Of a DNA stretch of 21,560 nt, positions 6,898-13,608 are shown piece after piece. This DNA is from an uncultured Lentisphaeria bacterium (GTDB taxonomy: Bacteria; Verrucomicrobiota; Lentisphaeria; Victivallales; Victivallaceae), in NCBI GenBank assembly GCA_937888615.1, contig CALABZ010000449.1:1-21560 (forward strand), in the 5' to 3' direction. The notes under the pieces were generated by a model that did no database searches, was not told the origin of the DNA, and saw only the letters and a program-made list of their open reading frames with translations. Made by a program: the position numbers and the translations under genes. How positions within the stretch are numbered: position 1 is the stretch's first letter; every line of letters starts with the position of its first letter.

Positions 6898-7956
6898 ATG
6901 GCTAAGATCGATCAACTTTTCTCGGAACTGTCGGCGGAATTCGCCGGGGCCGCTTACGGCAAAGTGGGCGATAAATTTCTGACGGTCCGCGAACTTGCAC
7001 TGCGGAAAAATGTTTCGCTCAAAACGGCTTTTGCCATCTTCAACGTCCTGAAAGAACACGGACTGATTGTAAAAGAAAAAAAGAATTACTTCATCAACAG
7101 TCTGGTATCCGTCCGCAAAAACATCGGCGGCATGCGCCTGATCGGATGTATCGTCACCACGCTTGGCAGTCCGTATTTCGCCACGCTGGTGCGGTGTCTG
7201 GAGGAGGCGGTGCACCAGTTCGGCGCGTGTCTGCTGGTGGCTTCCAGTGAATACGATTTCCAGCGTGAGAAAGAGCGCATCGAGGCTTTTGTGGCGCGGG
7301 GCGTGTCCGGGATTTTCGTATGCCCGTGGGCGGACGAATCGGAAGAGGAATTTTACCGGACGGTTTCGGTACCGATGGTGATGATCGGCCGCAAGCTGAA
7401 GAGTATCCAGCAGAAAACCGTCATTGTCAACAACCAGAGCGCCGCGCAGAGGGTAGCCGCGCACCTGATTGAATCCGGGTGCGAGCGGTTCGCCTACGTC
7501 GGGCAGAGCGTTTCCAAGCGCGACGAACGGCTCTTCGGATTTCGTGCCGAGCTGACGGAGCAGGGCAGGGAGTTGCCCGCTGAAAACATCATCCACACCG
7601 ACTATCAGAATCATCAGAAAAGCCTTGCCGATATTGAAGCACTGCTTGACCGGGAGCGTGGCGGGCGGCTCGGCATTTTCTGTTATCACGACCTTTTCGC
7701 CTCGCGCGTGATGATGCTTTGCCACAAGAAAGGAATCAAGGTTCCCGGTGAAGTGGCGGTGGCTGGATTCGACGACCTGCCGATTGCGGAGGAACTGTCG
7801 CCGCCCCTGACCACGGTCCGTTACCCGGTGGAAAGCATCGCCCGGATCGCCGCCGAATCGCTTTATACGCTGCTTAAGCTCGGCGGCGGCTATGAAAACA
7901 CCTGTTCCTACGTGAACGCCGAACTGGTCGTTCGCGAAAGTACGAAGAAACAATAA
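6898..7956 (+). CDS. Transcriptional regulator: GntR-type winged helix fused to LacI-type sugar sensor
   Basis: This 352-residue protein has an N-terminal winged helix (about residues 25-66; TVRELALRKNVSLKTAFAIF is the HTH) like GntR proteins. It then has a periplasmic-binding-protein-like sensor (about 78-350) of the LacI type, with the usual start RLIGCIVTTLGSPYFATLV. AraR has the same layout. Such proteins release DNA when a sugar binds. It heads a six-gene unit, with the next ATG 20 bp downstream and no terminator between. Matching 19-bp repeats at 6766 and 6879 are likely operators. The start lacks a Shine-Dalgarno sequence. No in-frame ATG lies near enough to compete without cutting into the HTH, so 6898 is kept. 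Confidence 0.88.
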   Translation: MAKIDQLFSELSAEFAGAAYGKVGDKFLTVRELALRKNVSLKTAFAIFNVLKEHGLIVKEKKNYFINSLVSVRKNIGGMRLIGCIVTTLGSPYFATLVRCLEEAVHQFGACLLVASSEYDFQREKERIEAFVARGVSGIFVCPWADESEEEFYRTVSVPMVMIGRKLKSIQQKTVIVNNQSAAQRVAAHLIESGCERFAYVGQSVSKRDERLFGFRAELTEQGRELPAENIIHTDYQNHQKSLADIEALLDRERGGRLGIFCYHDLFASRVMMLCHKKGIKVPGEVAVAGFDDLPIAEELSPPLTTVRYPVESIARIAAESLYTLLKLGGGYENTCSYVNAELVVRESTKKQ

Positions 7957-7975
7957 ATCCAACGGAGAGAATCGT

Positions 7976-9007
7976 ATGGCTATTACTCAAACGGCAATCA
8001 GTTACTACGGGCTTAATTACGTGGAGCACGCCGCCGCGGACTTCCTGGAAATGAAGGAGCACGGGTGCACTACCGTAATTCTGGCGGTGACGGAATTCGA
8101 TTTTGACTTCTGGCGTCCGAACATCCCGAGAATCGTCGCCAAGGCGCATGAAATCGGTCTGCGCGTCCTGCTTGACCCGTGGGGCGTCGGCAAGTATTTC
8201 GGCGGCGAACAGGTCAGCAAGTTCCTGCAGGACAACACCGAGAACCGGCAGGTTTCGGCGCTGACCGGCGAGAAACTCCCGTTCGCCTGTTTCAACACCA
8301 ACAGTTTTCGCGATTATTTTCAGCGCATCTGCCTGACGCTGGCGCGCGAAGCGGGCGCGGACGGATTTTTCTGGGACGAGCCGCATTATGCGTTTCCCAA
8401 ATCCTATGCGTCGATCACCGGCGGCGTGGCGGATGAATGGACCTGCCGCTGTCCGGTCTGCATGAAGAAATTCCAGGATTATTACGGTTATGAGATGCCC
8501 CGGGTCATGAACGACGATGTCAAGCAGTTCCGCTGGCGCGAAGCGCTGTTCATCCTCGAAGACACCTCGCGCAAGATCAAGGAAATTGACCCGGAGCTCG
8601 AAATTACCTGCTGCGTCCATGCCACGATGAACAGCTATTACGTGACCGAATACCGGGGTTATGACAACTGGGACATGGTGGCGGCCTGTCCGTATTTCGA
8701 CGTGTTCTCCACCACCATCATCGCCTGGGAACTGCCGGAAGGGTTCTTCGAACAGATTACCAAGCGAACTGTTGAAGTTTCAAAGCGTTATGGAAAGAAA
8801 TCTGAACGCTGGCTGATGGGGTATTACAAACAGCCGAAGGACTTCAAACAGATCGACGACGTGGTCGACATGTACGAAAAGGCCGGCGTGGACCGCCTGG
8901 CTTCCTGGACGTATCGCGGCGGTTACGGTACCGTGCTGGCCGCTCCGGACGCCTTGAAGTTGTGGGACCGCATCGGTGAAAACTACAAACGGGTACTTGG
9001 TAAATAA
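7976..9007 (+). CDS. Uncharacterised TIM-barrel glycosidase-like protein
   Basis: The 343-residue protein shows alternating strands and helices typical of a (beta/alpha)8 barrel: TVILAVTEFDFDFW (33-46), LRVLLDPWGVGKYF (62-75), DGFFWDEPHY (129-138). E135 after Asp in WDEPH is in the position of a barrel acid/base Glu. A Cys-x-Cys-x-x-Cys cluster (C157, C159, C162) follows in a loop and could bind zinc, as in some GH42-like and other barrel hydrolases. No signal peptide is present, so it should be cytoplasmic. GGAGAG lies 6 nt upstream of the start. I cannot place it in a numbered GH family. Its position behind a sugar-sensing regulator and before SIS, Gfo/Idh and GH20 genes supports a role in sugar breakdown, but the reaction is unknown. 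Confidence 0.75.
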   Translation: MAITQTAISYYGLNYVEHAAADFLEMKEHGCTTVILAVTEFDFDFWRPNIPRIVAKAHEIGLRVLLDPWGVGKYFGGEQVSKFLQDNTENRQVSALTGEKLPFACFNTNSFRDYFQRICLTLAREAGADGFFWDEPHYAFPKSYASITGGVADEWTCRCPVCMKKFQDYYGYEMPRVMNDDVKQFRWREALFILEDTSRKIKEIDPELEITCCVHATMNSYYVTEYRGYDNWDMVAACPYFDVFSTTIIAWELPEGFFEQITKRTVEVSKRYGKKSERWLMGYYKQPKDFKQIDDVVDMYEKAGVDRLASWTYRGGYGTVLAAPDALKLWDRIGENYKRVLGK

Positions 9008-9033
9008 TTTTAATTCAATAAGGGAAAATACTG

Positions 9034-9786
9034 ATGTTTAACGATTTGAATTATACGCAGACGGTTTTCGACAACATCCGCAAGGTGATGGTCGAACAGG
9101 AAGAGAATCTGAAAGCGGCCGGGGCGCTGATGGCGGACGCGATTGCGGCGGACAAGCTGATCAGCGTTTACGGCGGCGGCGGGCATACCACGCTGGTAAT
9201 GGGGGAAATGTTCTTCCGCGCCGGAGGACTCTCGAACATCAACCCGATCATGGAGACGGGGCTTTCGGTATTCAATCAGGCGCTGAAGTATCTGGAACTG
9301 GAGCGTTGCGTCAACTACGGCGCGTCGATCATGAAGTACTACGACTTGAAAAAAGACGACCTGCTGATCATTTTTCACAACATCGGCATCAACGCCGCCA
9401 CCATCGACGCCGCGCTTGAAGCGAAGAAGAACGGGGTGAAGATCATCGCGGTTTCCAGCAGTTATTGGCAACAGGAAATGCCGGAAGAACACTTCATCCG
9501 TCATCCCTCGAAAAAGAACCTTTTCGACCTGGCCGACGTCTGCATCGACGATTACAATCCGGTCGGCGACGCGGCGGTGAACGTGCCGGGGTTTGATACT
9601 CCGATCGCGCCGGTGTCGAACGTGGTGGATTTCGCCATCGCGCATTTTCTGGAGATCGAATGCATCCGCCAGTGTGTGGCGCGCGGCATTACGCCGCCGG
9701 TCTGGCGCAGTGCCAACGCTCCCGGCGGCGATGAATTCAACGCCGCTTACCTGAAAAAATACAAACCTTTAATCAAGAGCCTGTAA
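9034..9786 (+). CDS. SIS-domain protein (sugar isomerase fold, UPF0309-like)
   Basis: This 250-residue protein begins with a helix and then a SIS core: KLISVYGGGGHTTLVMGEMF (41-60) holds the phosphosugar-binding Gly/Ser/Thr loop, followed by FRAGGLSNINPIMETG (61-76), which closely follows the UPF0309 pattern. A second strand, DDLLIIFHNIGINAATIDAA, matches the second SIS sugar-phosphate contact. SIS proteins bind and convert phosphorylated sugars or amino sugars (GlmS, AgaS, MurQ). With GH20 in the same unit, an amino-sugar phosphate is plausible, but this is inference. A GGGAAA site precedes ATG 9034. Only 4 bp separate it from the next start, so the two are likely cotranscribed and coupled. 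Confidence 0.85.
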   Translation: MFNDLNYTQTVFDNIRKVMVEQEENLKAAGALMADAIAADKLISVYGGGGHTTLVMGEMFFRAGGLSNINPIMETGLSVFNQALKYLELERCVNYGASIMKYYDLKKDDLLIIFHNIGINAATIDAALEAKKNGVKIIAVSSSYWQQEMPEEHFIRHPSKKNLFDLADVCIDDYNPVGDAAVNVPGFDTPIAPVSNVVDFAIAHFLEIECIRQCVARGITPPVWRSANAPGGDEFNAAYLKKYKPLIKSL

Positions 9787-9790
9787 AATC

Positions 9791-10504
9791 ATGATTGCAG
9801 AAATGAACAAAGCGTTGGCGTTCCTGATCGCCAAGTACGGCGTTCCCGCCGGCGAAATCAGCGTCAGCGACGGCGCGTACCGCGCGGGCGGATGCCCGTT
9901 ATTGCCGTGGCGCATCGAACGCCGTTTCGTTGAACTGAAAAACCTGATTGCAAACGGTACGTTGGAAGGGGTTTCGACCCTGCGCTTCAGTTCCATGACC
10001 GCCGGCGGGCGTTTGATGGAACAGGTGACGCGGGAACTGGACCTGGCGGTGTGGATGACCGGTTCGCCGGTGGTGTCGCTGTTCGCGGTCTGTTCCGGCG
10101 GGGCGGCGGCGAATCTGGTGGTGAAGCTGGCAAACGGCGTCAGCGTCAGTGTGGAATGCGGCAACAAACTGCCGTCCGGCGCTGAAACGATCGACCGGCA
10201 CGAGATTATCGCACGGCGCGGCATCGCGTCCGATCGGGTGGTGGACACGCAGGTGCCGCAGTCGTCGATTTATGCGTTCACCGGCAAGGGCGAGGAGCGT
10301 TATACCGACACCGACGCCGAGCTTTTCGGGCTGTCCGCGGACGAAATCGGCGTGGTTCGCGCGGCCTTTGCCGTGCTGGCCGACCCGGTGCTGGGGACCG
10401 AATGGACCGCTGCCGCCGCCGTCATGGACGAGCTGGCCAGAGCCGTTGAAAAATCCGATTCGAACTCAAGTTTGATCAAATTGCAGGGAGACACACAGAA
10501 ATGA
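9791..10504 (+). CDS. Standalone Gfo/Idh/MocA C-terminal (substrate-binding) domain protein
   Basis: This 237-residue protein has no NAD(P)-binding Rossmann domain. From residue 38 it reads like the second half of a Gfo/Idh/MocA oxidoreductase: RRFVELKNLIANGTLEG (44-60), then strand TLRF, MEQVTRELDLAVWMTG (76-91) where full enzymes have the Asp/His segment before RWL, the sheet strand NLVVKLANGVSVSVE (108-122), HEIIARRGI (137-145) and a C-terminal helix ending in the AVMDELARA region. The 37-residue N-terminus is too short for a dinucleotide fold. Its stop overlaps the ATG of the full-length Gfo/Idh gene (ATGA at 10501), suggesting coupled, perhaps paired, production. It could be a non-catalytic partner, a lone lyase-like domain, or a relic. 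The domain match is by pattern and should be confirmed. Confidence 0.65.
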   Translation: MIAEMNKALAFLIAKYGVPAGEISVSDGAYRAGGCPLLPWRIERRFVELKNLIANGTLEGVSTLRFSSMTAGGRLMEQVTRELDLAVWMTGSPVVSLFAVCSGGAAANLVVKLANGVSVSVECGNKLPSGAETIDRHEIIARRGIASDRVVDTQVPQSSIYAFTGKGEERYTDTDAELFGLSADEIGVVRAAFAVLADPVLGTEWTAAAAVMDELARAVEKSDSNSSLIKLQGDTQK

Positions 10505-11580
10505 AACCGGTGAAAATCGCAATGATGTCCCTGACCCACGGGCATACCAGAAAATATTACCAGACCTTGCGCGACAACAGCAAGCTGGATTGGGTGGCCT
10601 CCTGCGCCGAAGACCAGGCTGCGAAAGACATTTACGAACTTTACAAAACCGGGGTGCCGTGCTATCTTAGTGCGGAGGAGATGTTCGAGAAACACCCGGA
10701 CATCGAAGCGGTCGTGCTGGCTTCCGCCAACGACAGGCATTTGGAACAGGTCCGTTTCTGCGCCGAACGCGGCATCGATATCCTGTCGATGAAGATTCCG
10801 ACGTTCGACATGGGAGAGTATGACGAAATGATCGAATTGTGCGACAAAGCCGGCATCATTTGCCAGGTCGAACTGGAACTGCACTACAATCCGGTGGTGA
10901 TCCGCCTGAAAAAACTGATCGAAGAAGGGGCCGTCGGCAAAATTCTCTCGGTCCAGGCCACCAATATCACGCTGTCGCCGGTGTGGGCGTTTCCGTGGCA
11001 GGGTGTGCCGGAGGCGAGTTTCGGCGCGCGGGTGCCGTTGCGCGAGGGCGATTCCCGTTTCCGTGGCGGGGCGTTGTGCGACCATCCGCATGTGTTCGAC
11101 ATGATCCGCTGGCTGACGGGTTCCGATTTCGACGCTCTTTTCGCCGAAGTTGCGCCGAACCTGCGCCCGGACCTCGAAGTTGAGGACATGTTGCTGGTGA
11201 ACGGCAAAATGAAGGACGGCACGGCGTTCCTTTTCGATCCCTCGTGGTCGCGGATGGAAGAACGGCTGAAAGTACCGGGCCCCGGCTGGGAAGTTTTTCC
11301 GAAACGCATGGAGGTGAATATCACCATCACCGGCGAGAAAGGCGTGCTGGTCTGCGATTGCTTCGGCCCGAACGTCTACCACAACGGCGCGCCGAACGAC
11401 CGCTACACGGTCCAGTACACCTATTTCGACGAATGGATCGGGCTGATCGACGAGTTCGTCGACTGTGTCCGCCAGCGCAAACAGCCCATGATCAACTTGA
11501 AATGGCACAAACAGACCATTCAGGCGATGAACGCTTGTTATGAAAGTATTTCAACGCACGCGCCGGCCCGTCCGGCATAA
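10501..11580 (+). CDS. Gfo/Idh/MocA-family oxidoreductase
   Basis: The 359-residue protein has an N-terminal Rossmann domain (about 1-120) and a C-terminal Gfo/Idh/MocA domain (about 130-350). The usual GxGxxG loop is replaced by SLTHGHT (10-16), so cofactor contact is atypical. The catalytic EKP motif appears as MKIP: K98 is kept but the Glu is Met. The segment CDHPHVFDMIRWL (193-205) matches the family's Asp/His active-site helix. Such enzymes use NAD(P)(H) to oxidise or reduce sugars, sometimes as part of glycoside cleavage by transient oxidation. The gene is coupled to the preceding domain-only gene by an ATGA overlap and lies 20 bp before GH20. The substrate is unknown. Confidence 0.87.
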   Translation: MKPVKIAMMSLTHGHTRKYYQTLRDNSKLDWVASCAEDQAAKDIYELYKTGVPCYLSAEEMFEKHPDIEAVVLASANDRHLEQVRFCAERGIDILSMKIPTFDMGEYDEMIELCDKAGIICQVELELHYNPVVIRLKKLIEEGAVGKILSVQATNITLSPVWAFPWQGVPEASFGARVPLREGDSRFRGGALCDHPHVFDMIRWLTGSDFDALFAEVAPNLRPDLEVEDMLLVNGKMKDGTAFLFDPSWSRMEERLKVPGPGWEVFPKRMEVNITITGEKGVLVCDCFGPNVYHNGAPNDRYTVQYTYFDEWIGLIDEFVDCVRQRKQPMINLKWHKQTIQAMNACYESISTHAPARPA

Positions 11581-11600
11581 AAACAATCAGGAGTTTTTGC

Positions 11601-13061
11601 ATGAACCCCCGCGAAGAAAAATTATTGGATGCCAGAATCATCCCGCCGGTGAAGGAATTGCGGCTTGTTTCCGAAGACTTGTTCCGGCTGGAAGACGGAT
11701 GCCGTTTCACGGTCCGGGGCGGCGAGGCCGCCGAGGTGATGGCGGATGCCCGCCGCGCCTGGGGAGTAGAACCCGAAATTACGGTCCTGCCACCTGAAAC
11801 GTCGTTGAAGGACGAGGCTTACCGAATAGAGATCACCGCTGGTGAAGTGAGCATTGCGGCTTCCGCTCCGGCGGGCGTTCGCCACGCCATGAAAACCCTG
11901 CGGCAGCTGGCGGAGTCGGAACGCGGCTCGTTGAAGTGTTCGTATTATGTGTTGCCGTCGGTGCGGATCGAAGACGAACCGGCGTTAGGTTTTCGCGGTA
12001 TTCACCTCTGCTGGTTTCCCGAAACCCCGGTCTGGGAGATCGAAAAACAACTTCGGCTGGCCGCTTATTACAAGTTCAATTATGTGGTTATCGAATCATG
12101 GGGCGTCGTCAAACTGAAGTCGCACCCCGAATTCGTCTGGAGCGAGTTCGCCGTGGAACAGGACGAGGTGAAGCGTCTGGCGGCGCTGGGAGAAGAACTC
12201 GGCGTCACGATTTTTCCGCAGGTGAATCTGTTCGGGCACGCCACCGTGTCGCGGACAGGCAGCGGCAAACATGTGCTGCTGGATTTCCACCCGGAATACG
12301 CCCCGTTGTTCGAGCCGGACGGCTGGACATGGTGCATCAGCAATCCGGTGACCCGGCAGTACCTGACCGATATTGTGGTCGAAATACATGAACTTTTCGG
12401 CAATCCGCCGTTCTTCCATATCGGCTGTGACGAGGCGTACAACGCGGGGAGCTGTACTTCCTGCCGCCGCGCCGATTACCCGGCTTTATTGCAGGAGCAC
12501 ATGCTTTATTTCCACGATCTGTTGAAACAGCGCGGGGCGCGCGTTCTGATGTGGCATGATATGCTGCTTAGCAGAGGGGATGAACGCTGGAAAAATTACA
12601 TCGCTCTCGGCCAGAAAGATGACCGACCGGAAGAACTGCTGCGGGCGCTCCCGCGGGATGTCATCATCTGCGACTGGCAGTACGGCTATCCCGGGATTGA
12701 GGGAAAGGAACCGGAATGGCCGACGATGAAGTTTTTCAAGGATAGCGGGTTCGAGGTGCTGGTCTGTCCGTGGCTGAATATAGACGGCATTCGGAGTTTA
12801 GGACGCTTGGCGGCTCGCGAAGGACTGGCAGGAATGTTGGAAACGACTTGGAATTTGAATCGTGAACAGAACATGTGGACGATTTTTTCGACCAGTGCCC
12901 GTTCGGCGTGGGCGCCGTTCAATGACGAGTATCCGGATATGTGTTATCATGAATTTTTCAACCGGCACCTGCGTGAGGTCGGACATGATATGGGTATCGA
13001 CCATTACATTCAGACCGGTCGTGTTCAATATCAGGTAAATCCGCACGATTATCAGCCCTGA
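11601..13061 (+). CDS. Glycoside hydrolase family 20 beta-N-acetylhexosaminidase-type enzyme
   Basis: The 486-residue protein has an N-terminal GH20b-like alpha/beta domain (about 15-120; APAGVRHAMKTLRQL is its last helix) and a TIM barrel (from about 130: GFRGIHLCWFP). The catalytic Asp-Glu pair is D277-E278 in FHIGCDEAY. In GH20 the Asp positions the substrate 2-acetamido group and the Glu is the acid. VNLFGHA (208-214) and the C-terminal Trp-rich segment are also typical. A Cys-rich loop, SCTSCRR, follows the active site. No signal peptide is seen, so it acts in the cytoplasm. AGGAG precedes the start. As the last gene of the unit it implies that GlcNAc- or GalNAc-containing substrates are processed inside the cell. 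Confidence 0.9.
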   Translation: MNPREEKLLDARIIPPVKELRLVSEDLFRLEDGCRFTVRGGEAAEVMADARRAWGVEPEITVLPPETSLKDEAYRIEITAGEVSIAASAPAGVRHAMKTLRQLAESERGSLKCSYYVLPSVRIEDEPALGFRGIHLCWFPETPVWEIEKQLRLAAYYKFNYVVIESWGVVKLKSHPEFVWSEFAVEQDEVKRLAALGEELGVTIFPQVNLFGHATVSRTGSGKHVLLDFHPEYAPLFEPDGWTWCISNPVTRQYLTDIVVEIHELFGNPPFFHIGCDEAYNAGSCTSCRRADYPALLQEHMLYFHDLLKQRGARVLMWHDMLLSRGDERWKNYIALGQKDDRPEELLRALPRDVIICDWQYGYPGIEGKEPEWPTMKFFKDSGFEVLVCPWLNIDGIRSLGRLAAREGLAGMLETTWNLNREQNMWTIFSTSARSAWAPFNDEYPDMCYHEFFNRHLREVGHDMGIDHYIQTGRVQYQVNPHDYQP

Positions 13062-13068
13062 TTCGGCA

Positions 13069-13104
13069 TTATTTCAGCTTTTTGCCGCAGTTTTGGCAGT
13101 ACAT
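13069..13104 (-). pseudogene. Zinc-ribbon scrap (MYCQNCGKKLK) between convergent genes
   Basis: An 11-codon frame reads MYCQNCGKKLK then stops. It is the exact shape of the first knuckle (CxxC) of zinc-ribbon proteins but without the second pair of cysteines. There is no ribosome binding site. It lies 33 bp beyond the lipoprotein stop, in the same frame and after an 8-base C run, in the 76-bp gap between convergent genes. It may be a leftover gene start or chance. Confidence 0.25.
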
Positions 13105-13137
13105 GATATTTGTATTTTCGATGAGGCAAGGGGGGGG

Positions 13138-13590
13138 TTACAGGAAGCCCATGCCGATGACTTCCGCTTTGCCTTCCAGTTCCGCAGTGACCAGGCGGAA
13201 CAGCAGTTCCTGCCGGATCGGATCGCCCCCGGTATTGGCACTGGGACGCTCGAACGTCACCCGCCAGATCAGGTTCTTCACCCCCGGCGTTTTTAATTCC
13301 GTCAGGAAGGAAAATTGGATAATCCGCCCGAACTGTTTTTTGAACTGTTCACAGGAGGTGTTGAAGTCCTTTTCCGCCATTTCCTTGGCAAACGCTCCCT
13401 GGCCGATCAGGGCGTGAAATTCCGGGTAGTTTTTATCCCGGATTGCGCCCAGAATCCGGTCGCCGATGACGGCTTCCTCTTTTTCTGCCGCGGCGGAAGT
13501 TGATTTCGAGTCCGTTGACGACAGGTTCGAGCACCCCCCGCCGACGAGCATCAACGAGGTCAATAACAAGGTAAGAAATTGTTTTTTCAT
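13138..13590 (-). CDS. Small lipoprotein, function unknown
   Basis: The 150-residue product starts with a classical lipoprotein signal: MKKQ, a hydrophobic stretch, then the lipobox LVGGGC with the lipid-bearing C20, so it should be anchored in a membrane and, lacking Asp at +2, probably reach the outer one. A Ser/Thr/Lys-rich linker (21-38) leads to a compact alpha/beta domain (about 40-150) that looks NTF2- or DUF3887-like, though this is weak. It lies 18 bp after the stop of the second secretin-like gene on the same strand, with AGGAG 11 nt before its ATG. In this place it could act as a partner or pilotin for the secretins, which is inference from position only. Confidence 0.82.
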   Translation of the reverse strand: MKKQFLTLLLTSLMLVGGGCSNLSSTDSKSTSAAAEKEEAVIGDRILGAIRDKNYPEFHALIGQGAFAKEMAEKDFNTSCEQFKKQFGRIIQFSFLTELKTPGVKNLIWRVTFERPSANTGGDPIRQELLFRLVTAELEGKAEVIGMGFL

Positions 13591-13608
13591 ATGGATTCAA
13601 GCTCCTGG

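Noticed and set aside
6862..7962. A 366-codon minus-strand frame opposite the GntR/LacI-type regulator
   Set aside because: The plus strand carries clear HTH and sensor domains; the reverse frame is His/Arg-rich and featureless.
10300..11508. A 402-codon minus-strand frame opposite the Gfo/Idh genes
   Set aside because: It is the same mirror effect of codon bias; the plus-strand proteins are recognisable and coupled by ATGA overlap.
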